This document shows positions 10,756 to 23,423 of a stretch of DNA of 64,000 bases, in pieces. The first letter of the stretch is position 1. Every line of letters begins with the position of its first letter. Position numbers and translations under genes: made by a program. Below the pieces are notes generated by a model. That model had not been told where the DNA came from and searched no databases. It saw only the letters and a list, made by a program, of their open reading frames with translations. Origin of the DNA: Spiroplasma monobiae MQ-1 (GTDB lineage Bacteria; Bacillota_I; Bacilli_A; Mycoplasmatales; Mycoplasmataceae). The DNA is taken from assembly GCF_002865545.1 (NCBI RefSeq), contig NZ_CP025543.1:124001-188000 (forward strand). The letters are read 5' to 3'.

Positions 10756-12114
10756 ATGAAAGTTATAGTTTTAGGAACAAATCATGCAGGAACAACTGCT
10801 GTTAGAACACTAAAAAGACTAAACCCAGAAATTGAAGTTACTACTTATGATAGAAATGATGTAATTTCATTTTTGGGTTGTGGAATAGCGTTATGAGTTA
10901 AAGGAGAAATTAAGGATCCAAATGGACTTTTTTATGCAAACCCTGAGATTCTAGAATCTGAAGGAATCAATGTAAAAATGAAACATGAATGAATTTCGAT
11001 TGATTCTAATAAAAAAACTGTTTTGATTAAAAATTTAGAAACAAATGAAACATTTGAAGACAACTATGATAAGTTGATAGTTGCAACTGGTACATGACCT
11101 TTACTGCCACCAATCCCAGGATTAGACTTAAAAGGTGTACAAATCTGTAAAAATTATGATCATGCTAAAAAAATTCAGCAAGCTAACTTAAATGATTCAA
11201 TAAAAAAAGTAACTATAGTTGGAGCGGGTTATATTGGTGTTGAACTTGTTGATGCTTTTGTGGCACACGGTAAAGAAGTTACATTAATAGATCTTGCAGA
11301 AAGAATAATGCCTGTATACTACGATGCAGAATTCACTCAACATGTAGAAGATAGAATGAAAAAAGCTGGAGTAAATCTTGCTTTAGGGCAAAGCGTTAAA
11401 GAATTCAAAGGTGTTGATGGAAAAGTTACGCATGTTGTTACTGATAAAGGTGAAGTTGAAACTGATTATGTAATTTTCTCTGTTGGTGTGGTTGCGCAAA
11501 CCAAACAACTTGAAGGTGTAGTCGATTTAAATGACAGAAAAGCAATTTTAACTAACGAGTACTGTCAATCATCAAACGAAGATATTTATGCAATTGGAGA
11601 TTGTTCAACAGTTTTCAATAAAGCATTAAACATGGAAATGCCAATTCAACTAGCAACAACTGCAGTTAGAACAGGTATTATTGCAGCTTCAAATATTGCT
11701 AATGGGAATAAATTAGCGTCTCCAGGTTTTACAGGAGCAAATGGTATTGAAGTATTCGGATTTAAAATGGCTTCAGCTGGTGTTAGTGAAGCTAGTGCAA
11801 AAAACATGGGATTAGATTATGAAGCCATTTTATTATCTGATTCAGATCGTCCAGAATTTATGTCAACATACAAAGAAGCTTGAATCAAATTAGTGTGAGA
11901 TAAAAAAACGAGAAAAATCATTGGGGCCCAAATAGCTAGTGAAAATAACCATACCGAAATCATGTATATGTTGTCATTGGGTATCCAAAAAGGACTAACT
12001 ATTGATGAGTTACCATTGGTTGATATATTCTTTTTACCTCACTTTAATAAGCCATACAATTTTGTTACATTGGCTGGTTTAGAAGTTTTAGGATTAAATT
12101 ACTTTAAAAAGTAA
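10756..12114 (+). CDS. nox: NADH oxidase (H2O-forming type), FAD-dependent
   Basis: This flavoprotein of the CoA-disulfide reductase/NADH oxidase family is 452 residues long. The FAD loop is atypical (VLGTNHAGTTA at the N-terminus), the single redox cysteine lies in the SFLGCG motif near residue 43, the NADH-binding loop is VGAGYIGVE near residue 156, and the second FAD motif YAIGDC lies near 280. The Cys is the site of the sulfenic acid used to reduce O2 to water. The enzyme regenerates NAD+ for the pyruvate dehydrogenase encoded downstream. ATG 10756 follows AAAGGAGT. TGA codons encode Trp. Confidence 0.92.
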
Positions 12115-12117
12115 AAA

Positions 12118-13122
12118 ATGATTAATCTTTTAATATCAAAATCAAATGATCCAGCTTATAACTTGGCTGTTGAAGAGTATTTAACTTACCATTACAAAAC
12201 TCAAAATCCTATTCTATATATATGACAAAATAGCAATACGATTGTGGTTGGTAGAAACCAAAATACTTATGCTGAAATAAACATTGCAGAAGCAATGAAA
12301 GATGAAGTAAAAATTATAAGAAGAAATACAGGTGGAGGAACGGTTTTTCACGACATGGGAAATGTTTGTTATTCACTTATTGTGAATAATGATAAAAACT
12401 CACAAACTAACTTTGAAATAGCATTAAAACCAATAATTGATTATTTAAGAAACGAAGGATTAAATGCAAATTTTTCGGGAAGAAATGATATCGAAATTGA
12501 TGATTATAAAATCTCTGGAAACGCACAATTAAAAACTAAGGACAAAATTCTTCAACACGGAACATTATTATTTGATGTTGAATTACCTAGGATCTTAAAG
12601 TATTTAAATGTTGATTTGGAAAAAATAAAACATCAAAAAGTAAAATCAAAACCAGCTAGAGTTGCCAATATAAAAAAAATTTTAGCTGAAGCAAATAAAG
12701 ATATTGAGTTAGAAAATTTTATAAAAAATATTATTAATAGTTACACAAAAAATAATGAAGTAAAAGAAATAGAATTCACCATTACCGAAATTGAAAATAT
12801 TAAAGAAATTTTGGAGAATAAGTATTTATCGAGAGAGTGAACTTTTGCTAAAAATGAAGACTTTGAAATCTCTAATAAAAAATATTTAGAATCAAAAGGT
12901 TTGATTGAAATAAAAATAAATATTGATAAAGGAAAAATCTCAAAAATTAAGATATATGGAGATTTTCTTGGATATAAAGGTACAGAGGATTTGGAATTTT
13001 CTCTAATAGGTGTAGATTACGACTATCATTCTGTAAGGGGTGTTTTAGAAAAACATAACCTTAAAGAGATCTTCGGAGATAACTTTGAAGCTGAAGATAT
13101 TTTAAAACTATTAATAAATTAG
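12118..13122 (+). CDS. lplA: Lipoate-protein ligase A
   Basis: The enzyme attaches lipoate to the lipoyl domains of the dehydrogenase complex. The 334-residue protein opens with ISKSNDPAYNLAVEEYL and has the RRxTGGGTVFHDMGN motif near residue 68 and the lysine-bearing KISGNAQ segment near 130. The C-terminal accessory domain (after about 250) is present. ATG 12118 begins 3 bases after the nox stop with no strong ribosome site, so translation is probably coupled. Placement just before pdhABCD, which encodes two lipoyl domains, fits its job. Confidence 0.93.
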
Positions 13123-13136
13123 GAAGGGATAAAAAT

Positions 13137-14249
13137 ATGAAATATATAACAAAATTTGATCCACTTAAAGATGAAATTGTACGTGTTATGGATAAAGATG
13201 GAAAAATCATTGATCCAAAATTAGTTCCAAATATCTCAGATGACGAATTAATCAAAGCATACACAATTATGAACCTTTCAAGAAGACAAGATGACTATCA
13301 AAACAAAATGCAAAGACAAGGAAGATTGCTTTCTTTCTTAACTTCAACAGGACAAGAAGCTTGTGAAGTTGCTTATACAATGGTTATTGATCCTAAAAAA
13401 GACTTCTTTGTTTCTGGATATAGAAACAATGCTGCTTGATTAACTATGGGTCAACCAATTAGAAATATTATGCTCTATTGAGCTGGAAATGAAGCTGGTT
13501 CAAAAGCTCCTGAAGGTGTTAATTCATTACCGCCAAACATTATTATTGGTTCTCAATACTCACAAGCTACAGGGCTTGCGTTTGCAGAAAAGTACCAAGG
13601 TAGAAATGGAGTTGCTGTAACAACAACTGGGGATGGTGGAATGAGTGAGGGTGAAACATATGAAGCAATGAACTTTGCTAAGTTGTATGAACTGCCAGTT
13701 GTATTTGTTTGTGAAAATAACAAATGAGCCATATCAACTCCAACAGATCAACAAACAAAATCAATAAATATAGCAGTAAAGGCTATAGCTACAGGAATGC
13801 CTTCAATTAAAGTTGATGGAAATGACTTTTTAGCAAGTTATGCTGTTGCAAAAGAAGCGGTTGAATTTGCAAGAAGTGGTAAAGGTCCTGTTTTAATTGA
13901 ATTTGATACATATAGACTAGGTGCTCACTCATCTTCAGATTCACCAGATGTATACCGTCCAAAAGGCGAATTTGAAGATAGAACACCTTATGAACCACTT
14001 ATTAGACTAAAGGCTTATATGATTGAAAAAGGAATTTGAAGCGAAGAAAAACAGAATGCTTTAAATGAGGAGCAAGATAAACATATTGCTTCAGAATTTG
14101 CATGAGTAGAGCAAAATAAAAACTATGGAATTGAAGATATATTCAATTATCAATATTCTGAATTAACTGAAGATTTAAAAGAACAAATGGCTGAAGCAAA
14201 AGAATTTTTTGCTAAATATCCAGAATCTAAAGATGGAGGGCACCACTAA
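13137..14249 (+). CDS. pdhA: Pyruvate dehydrogenase E1 component, alpha subunit
   Basis: This is the thiamine-diphosphate E1 alpha chain, which with PdhB decarboxylates pyruvate and reductively acetylates the E2 lipoyl arm. The 370-residue protein has the thiamine/Mg2+ motif GDGGMSEGE near residue 166 ending in NN, and the phospho-loop-like segment YRLGAHSSSD near 258. ATG 13137 follows AGGAAGGG. The stop overlaps the pdhB start by one base (TAATG), which gives tight translational coupling. Several TGA codons encode Trp. Confidence 0.95.
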
Positions 14250-15238
14250 TGGCAATTATAAATAATATTAAAGCAGTTACTGAAGCTTTAGATGTCGCTA
14301 TGGAGCGTGATAAAAACGTTATTGTTTTTGGTGAGGATGTTGGTTTAGAAGGAGGGGTTTTTAGAGCTACTCAAGGTTTGCAACAAAAGTATGGAATTGA
14401 AAGAAGTTTTAATGCTCCAATCTCTGAAGCAATGTTTGCTGGAGTTGGTTTAGGAATGGCAATGAATGGTATGAAACCGGTTGTTGAATTACAATTTCAA
14501 GGATTGGGATTACCCGCACTTCAAAATGTTATTGCAAATATATCTCGTATGAGAAATAGAAGTCGTGGTAAATGAACTGCACCAATGGTAATTAGAATGC
14601 CTATGGGTGGGGGAATTAGAGCCTTAGAACACCATTCAGAAGCTTTGGAGGCAATTTTTGCCCACATTCCAGGTATAAAAACAGTTATGCCTTCAACACC
14701 TTATGATACAAAAGGTTTATTATTAGCGGCAATTGAATCACCAGATCCAATTATTGTTTTAGAACCAACAAAGTTATATCGTGCATTTAAACAAGAAGTT
14801 CCAGAAGGGTACTACACAGTTCCAATTGGAGAAGGTTACAAAATACAAGAAGGAAATGATTTAACAATTGTTACATATGGAGCTCAAACTGTAGATTGTA
14901 TGAAAGCAATTGAATTAGTTAAATCAAGTCACCCTAATGCAACAATTGAATTAATTGATTTACGTTCAATTCAACCATGAGATAAGAAAATGGTTATTGA
15001 ATCAGTTAAAAAAACAGGAAGATTATTAGTTGTTAGTGAAGCGGTTAGATCTTTTGGTGTTCCTGCTGAAATTATTACAACAGTTAATGAACATTGTTTT
15101 GATTCATTGAAGGCACCTTTATCAAGATGTACTGGATATGATGTTGTTATTCCTTATGACAGAGGAGAGGGTTTCCATCAAGTAAACCCACAGAAAGTTG
15201 TAGAAGCAATTAAAAAAGTGCTTGATTACAAATTTTAG
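14249..15238 (+). CDS. pdhB: Pyruvate dehydrogenase E1 component, beta subunit
   Basis: This 329-residue E1 beta chain is a transketolase-like partner of PdhA. Family features include VFGEDVGLEGGVFRAT near residue 28, the MRMPMGGGI region near 113, and the C-terminal transketolase domain with DLRSIQPWD near 240. An AGGG ribosome site lies in the end of pdhA. A stop-start overlap links the two, fitting 1:1 production of the heterotetramer. Confidence 0.95.
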
Positions 15239-15259
15239 TTAGAGAGGAATTGAAATAAT

Positions 15260-15499
15260 ATGTATAAAGTAAAATTTGCAGATATTGGAGAAGGGCTTAC
15301 TGAAGGTAAAGTTGCAGAGGTTCTTGTTAAATTAGGACAAGAAATTAAAGAAGGAGATGCTTTGTTTTTTGTAGAGACTGACAAAGTTAACTCTGAAATT
15401 CCAGCACCGGTTGGTGGAAAAATATCTAAACTTTTAATTTCAGAAGGGCAAGAAATAAAAGTCGGCGATGTTGTTGTTGAAATTGATGATGGAAATGAA
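15260..15499 (+). repeat. Lipoyl-domain direct repeat, copy 1 (in pdhC)
   Basis: The first 80 codons of pdhC match those of pdhD (16535-16774) with only about eleven base differences by eye, mostly silent. The linker peptide [16 protein letters not shown] recurs in both as well. Confidence 0.9.
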
Positions 15500-16519
15500 A
15501 TGGTTGATGAAAAGCCTGCATCTACATCTAAGAATGAGCCAATCGAAGAAAACGCTTCAGTTGTTGGGTCAACACCGGTTTCCAACGACGTTATTGCTTC
15601 AAGAGCAACAACAAATATTGCTTCTGAAATTTCGAATGAAGGAATTAAAGCAACACCATTAGCTAGAAAAATCGCAGCAGATAAAAATCTAAACTTGTCA
15701 ACAATAAAAGGGACTGGTCCTCATGGAAGAATTTTGGTAGCAGACTTGAATTCAGCACCTGTGGGATCAGTATCAAATTCAATTTTAAAATCAACTACAA
15801 AATCCGTTGATATTGATGCTCCTTTATCATGAGATTCAATTCCAATGAGTGGAATTAGAAAAGCAACCATTAAAGCTATGGTTAAATCACATTCAGAAAA
15901 CGCTTCATTTACAGGAATGAAAAATATAAATATAACTCCTACATATGATATGCGTGCAAATCTAAAGGATTGATCTGAAAAAAATGGAATCAAATTAACA
16001 TACTTAGCATTTGTTGTTAAAGCAGCAGCTAAAGTTTTAGAAGAAATGCCAAATATTAATGTTCGCATTGATGAGGCAAACAATGCCATCTTACAAATGC
16101 ATAACATAAATATAGGTATTGCAGTGGATACTGAAAAAGGTCTGATGGTTCCTGTTATAAAGGGAGCAAACCATTTATCTATATTTGAAATTGCAAATAA
16201 AATAGGTGAGTTAGCTATGAAAGCCAGAGATGGTAAATTAGCTATGGCTGAAATGAAAGATGGAACTTTTACAGTTTCAAACTTCGGATCGGTTGGATTA
16301 GATTACGCAACACCAATTATAAATTCACCAGAATCTGCTATTTTAGGGGTTGGTACAATGACAAAAACTCCTATTTTTGTAAAAGATGAAATTAAAACGG
16401 GTTGAATCATGCCATTCTCAATGACATGTGATCACAGGATTATTGATGGTGGAGATGCAGGTAGATTTTTAATGAAGATTGAAAATTACCTAAGCAATCC
16501 AGCATTACTATTAATTTAA
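15260..16519 (+). CDS. pdhC: Pyruvate dehydrogenase E2, dihydrolipoamide acetyltransferase
   Basis: This is the core E2 enzyme that transfers acetyl to CoA. The 419-residue protein has one N-terminal lipoyl domain (residues 1-80, lipoyl-lysine in ETDKVN near 43), a flexible linker, a peripheral-subunit binding domain (ATPLARKIAADKN, about 132-165) and a C-terminal catalytic domain ending with the CDHRIIDGGDAGRF motif that holds the active-site His. The first 240 bases are almost identical to the start of pdhD. Confidence 0.95.
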
Positions 16520-18334
<1,815 letters not shown>

Positions 18335-18335
18335 T

Positions 18336-19304
18336 ATGTATTCAGTAGAACAGATAAAAGAAATTCTTGTAAATTCAGATCATAAAAAAACAATTGTTTT
18401 ACCAGAAGGTGAAGAACCTAAAATTCAAGAAGTTGCAAATTTACTTGTGAGAGAGAATATATCAAAAGTTATTATGTTGTTTCAAAAAGAAGTTTCAATT
18501 CCAAAAACTTTAGATTCAAAAATAGAAGTTATTGCAATTGATAAGATGAACAAAGAACCTTTGGTTCAAAAATTTATGGATTTAAGAAAAGAAAAAACCA
18601 ATTTAGAGCAAGCAACAAAATTAATGGAGCAAGCTAGCTATATTGGGTCAATGTTTGTTAAAATGGAAAAAGCCGATTGTATGTTGTGTGGTATAACTTA
18701 CACAACAGCTGATACAATTAGACCTGCATTGCAAATAATAAAAACTTCACCTGATGTTGCTTTGGCAGCAAGTGTTTTAATTATGAATAAAGGTGATGAG
18801 AATTACTTTTTTACAGATTGTGCTTTAAATTTAAAACCTACAAGTGAGCAACTAGCAGACATTGCAAAAATGACAGCTAAATTTGCACAATCATTTAATG
18901 TAAAAAATACTGAGGTAGCTCTATTAAGTTACTCAACCGATGGTTCGGGATCGGGAGAAGATGTGGCTCGAGTTAAACAAGCAGTTGAATTATTAGACAA
19001 GCAAACATTAGATTTTAATTATGCAGGAGAAATTCAATTTGATGCAGCATGAGACAAAGAGATTAGAGACAAAAAATTTAAAAATTGTAAATTAACCAAA
19101 CAAACACCGGATGTATTTGTTTTTCCTGATATTAATTCAGGTAATATTGGTTACAAAATTGCTCAAAGAATGGGTGGATATGAAGCTATTGGACCATTTA
19201 TTCTAGGGTTTAATAAACCTGTTAATGATTTAAGTCGTGGAGCCACATTAACAGATATAATTAATACAGCTATAATTACAATTTTCCAAGCAATGGAGGG
19301 GTAA
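18336..19304 (+). CDS. pta: Phosphate acetyltransferase
   Basis: The enzyme converts the acetyl-CoA made by pyruvate dehydrogenase to acetyl phosphate. The 322-residue protein is the short form (no regulatory N-terminal domain), with VLPEGEEPKIQ at the start, ADCMLCGITYTTADTIRPAL in the middle and the VFPDINSGNIGYKI motif near the end. ATG 18336 lies 1 base after the pdhD stop. ackA follows after 1 base, so the two finish a single energy-yielding operon. Confidence 0.95.
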
Positions 19305-19305
19305 C

Positions 19306-20496
19306 ATGATTTTAGTAGTTAATGCAGGAAGTAGTTCAATTAAGTTTAGATTATTTAATGATTCAGATATTAAAAATCCAGTTGATGTTCTTGATGGTAT
19401 TGCAGAAAGAATAACTGTAGATGGTTTTGTTTCATTTAAATATGAAGGAAAAAAGTATGAATTTGACATGGAATTACCTAATCACGAAGTTGCAATTCAA
19501 TTTATTTTGAATAAATTAATTGAATTAAATGTCATCGTTAATATTAATGATATAAATGCTGTTGGATTTAGGATTGTCCACGGAGTAACTATAAGCAAAT
19601 CTTCAATTATTGATCAAAAAGTTTTTGAAACAATTAGTGAAGCTGTTAAATTGGCTCCTTTACATAACCCAGGTGCAATTATTGCAATTGAAGCTATTAA
19701 AAAAATAATGCCTAAAGCAAAAATGGTTGCTTGTTTTGATACGGCATTCCACCAAACTTTAGGTGAAGAACAATTTCTATATCCTGTTCCGTATTCTTGG
19801 TTTGAAGAACATGGAGTAAGAAAATATGGATTTCATGGAATTAGTTATCAGTATATAACTGAAAAAATGTCAGAAATTCTTGTTAAATCAAAAGATAAAT
19901 TAAACCTTATTGTTTGTCATTTAGGAAATGGAGCAAGCATTACTTGCATTAAAAATGGTAAATCATTTGATACAACGATGGGATTGACTCCTCTTGCTGG
20001 TATTATGATGGGTACTAGAAGTGGTGATATTGATCCATCAATTATTGAATATATGTCTAAAGAATTAAATTTAGATGTTTCAAAAATAACAAATATTTTA
20101 AATAAGGAATCTGGATTATTGGGTTTAAGTGGTAAATCAAGCGATATGAGAGATATAACTGATGGTTATTTTAAGGGTGATAAAAATTATATAAGAGCTC
20201 TTAATAAATACACCCAAGTTGCTGCGGATTATATAGTCAAATTTGCAAACCTACTAGGAAACGATTTTGATGGTATAGTTTTTACAGCTGGGATTGGAGA
20301 AAATTCAGTAACAACAAGAAAATTAATTTTAGACAAATTACCCCTATTGAATATAGAAATTGACTCAGCAAAAAATGAGGAGTCATATGGGGATTATAAA
20401 TATATTTCATCAAGAAATTCAAAAATTAAAGTTCTGGCTGTTAGAACCAACGAAGAACTAATGATTTGTAAAGATACAATCAATCTTACAAAATAA
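19306..20496 (+). CDS. ackA: Acetate kinase
   Basis: The enzyme transfers phosphate from acetyl phosphate to ADP, which makes the ATP gained by this pathway. The 396-residue protein has the ASKHA phosphate loop VNAGSSSIKF at the N-terminus, the CFDTAFHQT active-site segment near 145, the HLGNGAS adenosine motif near 205 and TAGIGENS near 325. A GGAGGGG ribosome site lies in the end of pta. It is the last gene of the operon. Confidence 0.97.
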   Translation: MILVVNAGSSSIKFRLFNDSDIKNPVDVLDGIAERITVDGFVSFKYEGKKYEFDMELPNHEVAIQFILNKLIELNVIVNINDINAVGFRIVHGVTISKSSIIDQKVFETISEAVKLAPLHNPGAIIAIEAIKKIMPKAKMVACFDTAFHQTLGEEQFLYPVPYSWFEEHGVRKYGFHGISYQYITEKMSEILVKSKDKLNLIVCHLGNGASITCIKNGKSFDTTMGLTPLAGIMMGTRSGDIDPSIIEYMSKELNLDVSKITNILNKESGLLGLSGKSSDMRDITDGYFKGDKNYIRALNKYTQVAADYIVKFANLLGNDFDGIVFTAGIGENSVTTRKLILDKLPLLNIEIDSAKNEESYGDYKYISSRNSKIKVLAVRTNEELMICKDTINLTK

Positions 20497-20503
20497 AAAT
20501 AAG

Positions 20504-20539
20504 AAATAGACTTTAAAACAATAAAAAGTCTATTTTTTT
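20504..20539 (+). terminator. Intrinsic terminator after ackA
   Basis: An 11-base stem (AAATAGACTTT with AAAGTCTATTT) is followed by a T-run. Confidence 0.85.
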
Positions 20540-20569
20540 GCCTTTTTTACAAAAAAAATAAAAAAAATA

Positions 20570-20599
20570 TTGATTTTAATATTGCTAATATGCTATTAT
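20570..20599 (+). promoter_or_regulatory. Promoter of the first tRNA cluster
   Basis: TTGATT (20570-20575) is followed after 18 bases by TATTAT (20594-20599), with TG at 20591-20592 giving an extended -10. Confidence 0.6.
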
Positions 20600-20621
20600 G
20601 AATAGGTAGAAATCTATCTAT

Positions 20622-20697
20622 GGCTTTTTAGCTCAGTTGGTAGAGCAACCGGCTGTTAACCGGTTGGTCGCAGGTTCGAGTCCTGCAAAAGCCGCCA
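20622..20697 (+). tRNA. trnN: tRNA-Asn (GTT)
   Basis: A full cloverleaf with acceptor GGCTTTT/AAAAGCC and anticodon GTT in loop CTGTTAA. The CCA end is encoded. First of four co-transcribed tRNAs. Confidence 0.95.
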
Positions 20698-20706
20698 TTT
20701 ATATAT

Positions 20707-20782
20707 GGCCTGTTGGTGAAGCGGTCAACACACACGGTTTTCATCCGTGCACACACGGGTTCGAACCCCGTACAGGCTACCA
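20707..20782 (+). tRNA. trnE: tRNA-Glu (TTC)
   Basis: Acceptor GGCCTGT/ACAGGCT starts with a G-T pair. Anticodon TTC, encoded CCA. In organisms using GatCAB, this tRNA's synthetase also charges tRNA-Gln. Confidence 0.95.
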
Positions 20783-20802
20783 TTATTTTATATTATATTT
20801 TT

Positions 20803-20878
20803 GGAGTGTTAGCTCAGTTGGGAGAGCTCCTGCCTTACAAGCAGGCGGTCGGCGGTTCGAGCCCGTCACACTCCACCA
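20803..20878 (+). tRNA. trnV: tRNA-Val (TAC)
   Basis: Acceptor GGAGTGT/ACACTCC, anticodon TAC, TTCGAGC T-loop, encoded CCA. Confidence 0.95.
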
Positions 20879-20886
20879 TTTTTTTT

Positions 20887-20962
20887 GCTGATGTGGCTCA
20901 ATTGGCAGAGCAACTGACTTGTAATCAGTAGGTTGTAGGTTCAAGTCCTATCATCAGCACCA
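20887..20962 (+). tRNA. trnT: tRNA-Thr (TGT)
   Basis: Acceptor GCTGATG/CATCAGC, anticodon TGT, encoded CCA. Last of the four-gene run. Confidence 0.95.
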
Positions 20963-20973
20963 CGCAAGAAATC

Positions 20974-20999
20974 ATCAACCATAAATGGTTGTTTTTTTA
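20974..20999 (+). terminator. Terminator after tRNA-Thr
   Basis: A short CAACCA/TGGTTG stem with an ATAAA-type loop is followed by seven T. Confidence 0.85.
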
Positions 21000-21038
21000 T
21001 TGCTAAATCTATGTATTATATAATTAAGGAGTGAAAGT

Positions 21039-21413
21039 ATGAAAAAAAATCTATCTTTAATTGCCTATATTTCATTAGCTCTTGCTTTATTAAATCAAAT
21101 CTTTGTAATATCTTTTGCAAAATTAATATTTAAAAAAGTTAACAAAGTGGAGTTGGATGAAATGAGTTATATAATAATAATTATTGCAGTAATTTTTTTG
21201 ACAATTATTGGAATAATAGCTACTTTATTTATCTTTAAAAATACTGTTAAATCAAGTTTTGTGGGGTCTATAATCTTAATTACATTGGGAGTTATGCTTT
21301 TACCTACAATATTTGGATTTACATGAATATTTGGAGTAATTAATATTATTTGTGGAATTTTGATGATTACAGTTGGCGCAATCCATCTTAAAACATCGAG
21401 AGAATACTTATAA
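21039..21413 (+). CDS. Small integral membrane protein of unknown function
   Basis: I do not recognise this 124-residue protein. It is almost entirely hydrophobic, with about four transmembrane segments (roughly residues 8-28, 45-67, 75-95 and 97-115) and few charges. One TGA (21324) is Trp. ATG 21039 follows AAGGAG at 21027, and a TATAAT box lies at 21019. It sits between two tRNA groups as a single gene, and a promoter for the next tRNAs is not obvious, so they may share its transcript. Confidence 0.75.
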
Positions 21414-21474
21414 AATTAAAATAAGTATTCTATTAAAAAGAAAAAAATGTTATTATAAATGTGTTAATTTTAAC

Positions 21475-21550
<76 letters not shown>

Positions 21551-21555
21551 TTCAT

Positions 21556-21640
21556 CCGGAATTGGCGGAATTGGCAGACGCACCAGACTTAGGATCTGGC
21601 GTGGTAACACGTGGGGGTTCAAGTCCCTTATTCCGGACCA
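21556..21640 (+). tRNA. trnL: tRNA-Leu (TAG)
   Basis: A class II tRNA with a long variable arm (CGTGGTAACACG), anticodon TAG, acceptor CCGGAAT/ATTCCGG and encoded CCA. Confidence 0.95.
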
Positions 21641-21651
21641 TAAAGAAACAT

Positions 21652-21699
<48 letters not shown>

Positions 21700-21712
21700 C
21701 ATTACCTTATTC

Positions 21713-21741
21713 TTGCAATTGAACCTAAAATTATATATATT
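21713..21741 (+). promoter_or_regulatory. Promoter upstream of the uracil permease leader
   Basis: TTGCAA (21713-21718) and TATATT (21736-21741) are separated by 17 bases. A start near 21748 places the leader ORF about 20 bases into the transcript. Confidence 0.55.
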
Positions 21742-21768
21742 CATTTTTAAGAAAAGTTGGAGAAATTG

Positions 21769-21870
21769 ATGAAAAGTATTAATCTTGTAAAAAAAATTAA
21801 TAAAAGAAGAAAAAATAACTCTTTAGTTTCTCTTTCTTTTCAATTTTCAAATCTATTTATATATAATTAA
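21769..21870 (+). CDS. Putative leader peptide (33 aa) before the uracil permease
   Basis: This short ORF begins MKSINLVKK, is Lys/Arg-rich, and ends with LSFQFSNLFIYN. A TTGGAGA ribosome site lies at 21758. Its stop codon TAA (21868-21870) forms the first bases of the 5' arm of the terminator at 21869-21899. A ribosome finishing the leader would therefore cover the arm and let transcription continue into the permease. No similarity to a known peptide is recognised. Function as a regulator rather than a protein is inference. Confidence 0.45.
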   Translation: MKSINLVKKINKRRKNNSLVSLSFQFSNLFIYN

Positions 21871-21899
21871 TCAACCATTTTTATTGGTTGATTTTTTTT
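21869..21899 (+). terminator. Attenuator-like terminator before the uracil permease
   Basis: A nine-base stem (AATCAACCA with TGGTTGATT), a 7-base loop and an 8-base T-run lie between the leader ORF and the permease gene, whose ATG is only 29 bases further on. There is no room for a separate promoter with normal spacing after it. Confidence 0.8.
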
Positions 21900-21928
21900 G
21901 TAAAAAGTTAGATTTAGAAGGAGGAAAA

Positions 21929-23323
21929 ATGGAAGATAATAAAAAAATTGAGCTAATATTAGAACCTCACCAAAGACCTAAAAACTTTGGTCAGTGATCA
22001 ATATTGTCAATTCAACATGTCTTTGCAATGTTTGGAGCTACAGTCCTTGTTCCTATGGTAATAAATGCCCAAGCACACAAAGACGGAATGGGTGATGCAA
22101 TAAATATATCAATGGCATTATTTTGTTCTGGTTTTGGAACATTAATTTATATAGTTCTAACAAAAGCGAGGGTGCCAATATATTTAGGGAGCAGTTTTGC
22201 TTATATGTCGGTTATGGGTGTTGGTTGAGCACAGTGAGAAAACTCAATATTTATAGCTGTTTTTGTTGTAGGTTTAGTATATATACTTATGGGATTCATT
22301 ATTCATTGAACGGGGGTTAAATGAATAAAAAAAGCATTTTCACCAATTGTTATAGGACCGATTGTAATAACAATAGGTTTAAGTGCTGTACCTAGTGCTT
22401 TGGGGAATGTTGGTTTCGCTTGGGCAGGGCCTCCTGAAGGTTTAAATTACCCACAATGATTGGCAATAATAATTGCCATAATTACATTTATGGTTGCAGC
22501 TCTTTGCATGTTAAAAGCAAAAAGTTTCTTTAAAATAATTCCAATACTAGTAGCTTTGGGTGTTGGTTATTTACTTTGTATAATTTTACATTTTAGTTTA
22601 TCTGGTTTGGGTATCAAAATAATGGATACAAGTTTTATAACAAATACTAAAGATTGAGAATGATATCCAAGTTTTAAAGCTATATGAAAAGTTAATCCAA
22701 ATACAATTGGGCCAGCGCTAGTAGCTATTGTGCCAATATCATTGGTAACTATGGTGGAGCACTTGGGTGATCATATAAATATTGGAACAATGACTGGAAG
22801 GGATTTCATAAAAAATCCAGGAGTAAGCAGAACTCTTATGGCTGATGGAGTTGCTATGAGTATTGCGGGTCTAATTGGTGGTCCTGCAAATGCAACTTAT
22901 TCTGAAAATACAAGTGTTGTTGGTTTAACAAAAGTTGCCAGTGTTTGAGTAACGGGTTTAGCTGCAATATTTGCTATAGTTATGAGTTTCATCGCTCCAA
23001 TAAATCAATTAATAAGAATGATACCAGCTCCTGTAATGGGGGGCATAAGTATAATGCTGTTTGGTATGATTGCTTCAAATGGTATCAAAATAATGCTGGA
23101 TTCAAAAGTTGATTTAAAAAATGCCAAAAATCTAATCGTAATTTCTACAATATTAGCGATTGGTGTTGGAATGTCTGTTAGTGGAGCAAACATTGATATT
23201 AATGGTTTTAAAATAACTGGCTTATTCTTAGCTACAATTTGTGGGGTTCTATTAAACTTATTATTACCAGAGCATGACAATATGGGAATTATGACAATTT
23301 TTAAGAAAAAGAATAATAAATAG
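21929..23323 (+). CDS. uraA: Uracil/xanthine permease of the NCS2 family (probably uracil)
   Basis: This nucleobase-proton symporter of 464 residues has about 14 hydrophobic segments. Motifs point to the uracil branch: SIQHVFAMFGATVLVP at residues 27-42, LGSSFAYMSV near 92, VEHLGDH near 275 with the substrate-site Glu, and GGPANATYSENTSVVGLTKV near 312 (NCS2 Q/E-motif region). ATG 21929 has GGAGG six bases upstream. Several TGA codons encode Trp. It imports a base these salvage-dependent cells cannot make. Expression probably depends on the leader and terminator just upstream. Confidence 0.82.
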
Positions 23324-23332
23324 TTCAAAGGA

Positions 23333-23362
23333 AATGATTCTATAAAATAGAATCATTTTTTA
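23333..23362 (+). terminator. Terminator after the uracil permease
   Basis: A ten-base stem (AATGATTCTA with TAGAATCATT) and a TTTTTT tail. Confidence 0.88.
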
Positions 23363-23423
23363 ATCTATTTTATAAAAATGAGTATTTCCTTTATAATCAA
23401 TATTAGTAAATTGAGGTGGAAAG

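Noticed and set aside
20637-20931. Open frames running across the tRNA cluster
   Set aside because: They follow tRNA sequence, have no ribosome site and lack protein-like composition.
21700-21768. Purine or preQ1 riboswitch before the uracil permease
   Set aside because: The conserved loops of those aptamers are not present, and the segment is too short.
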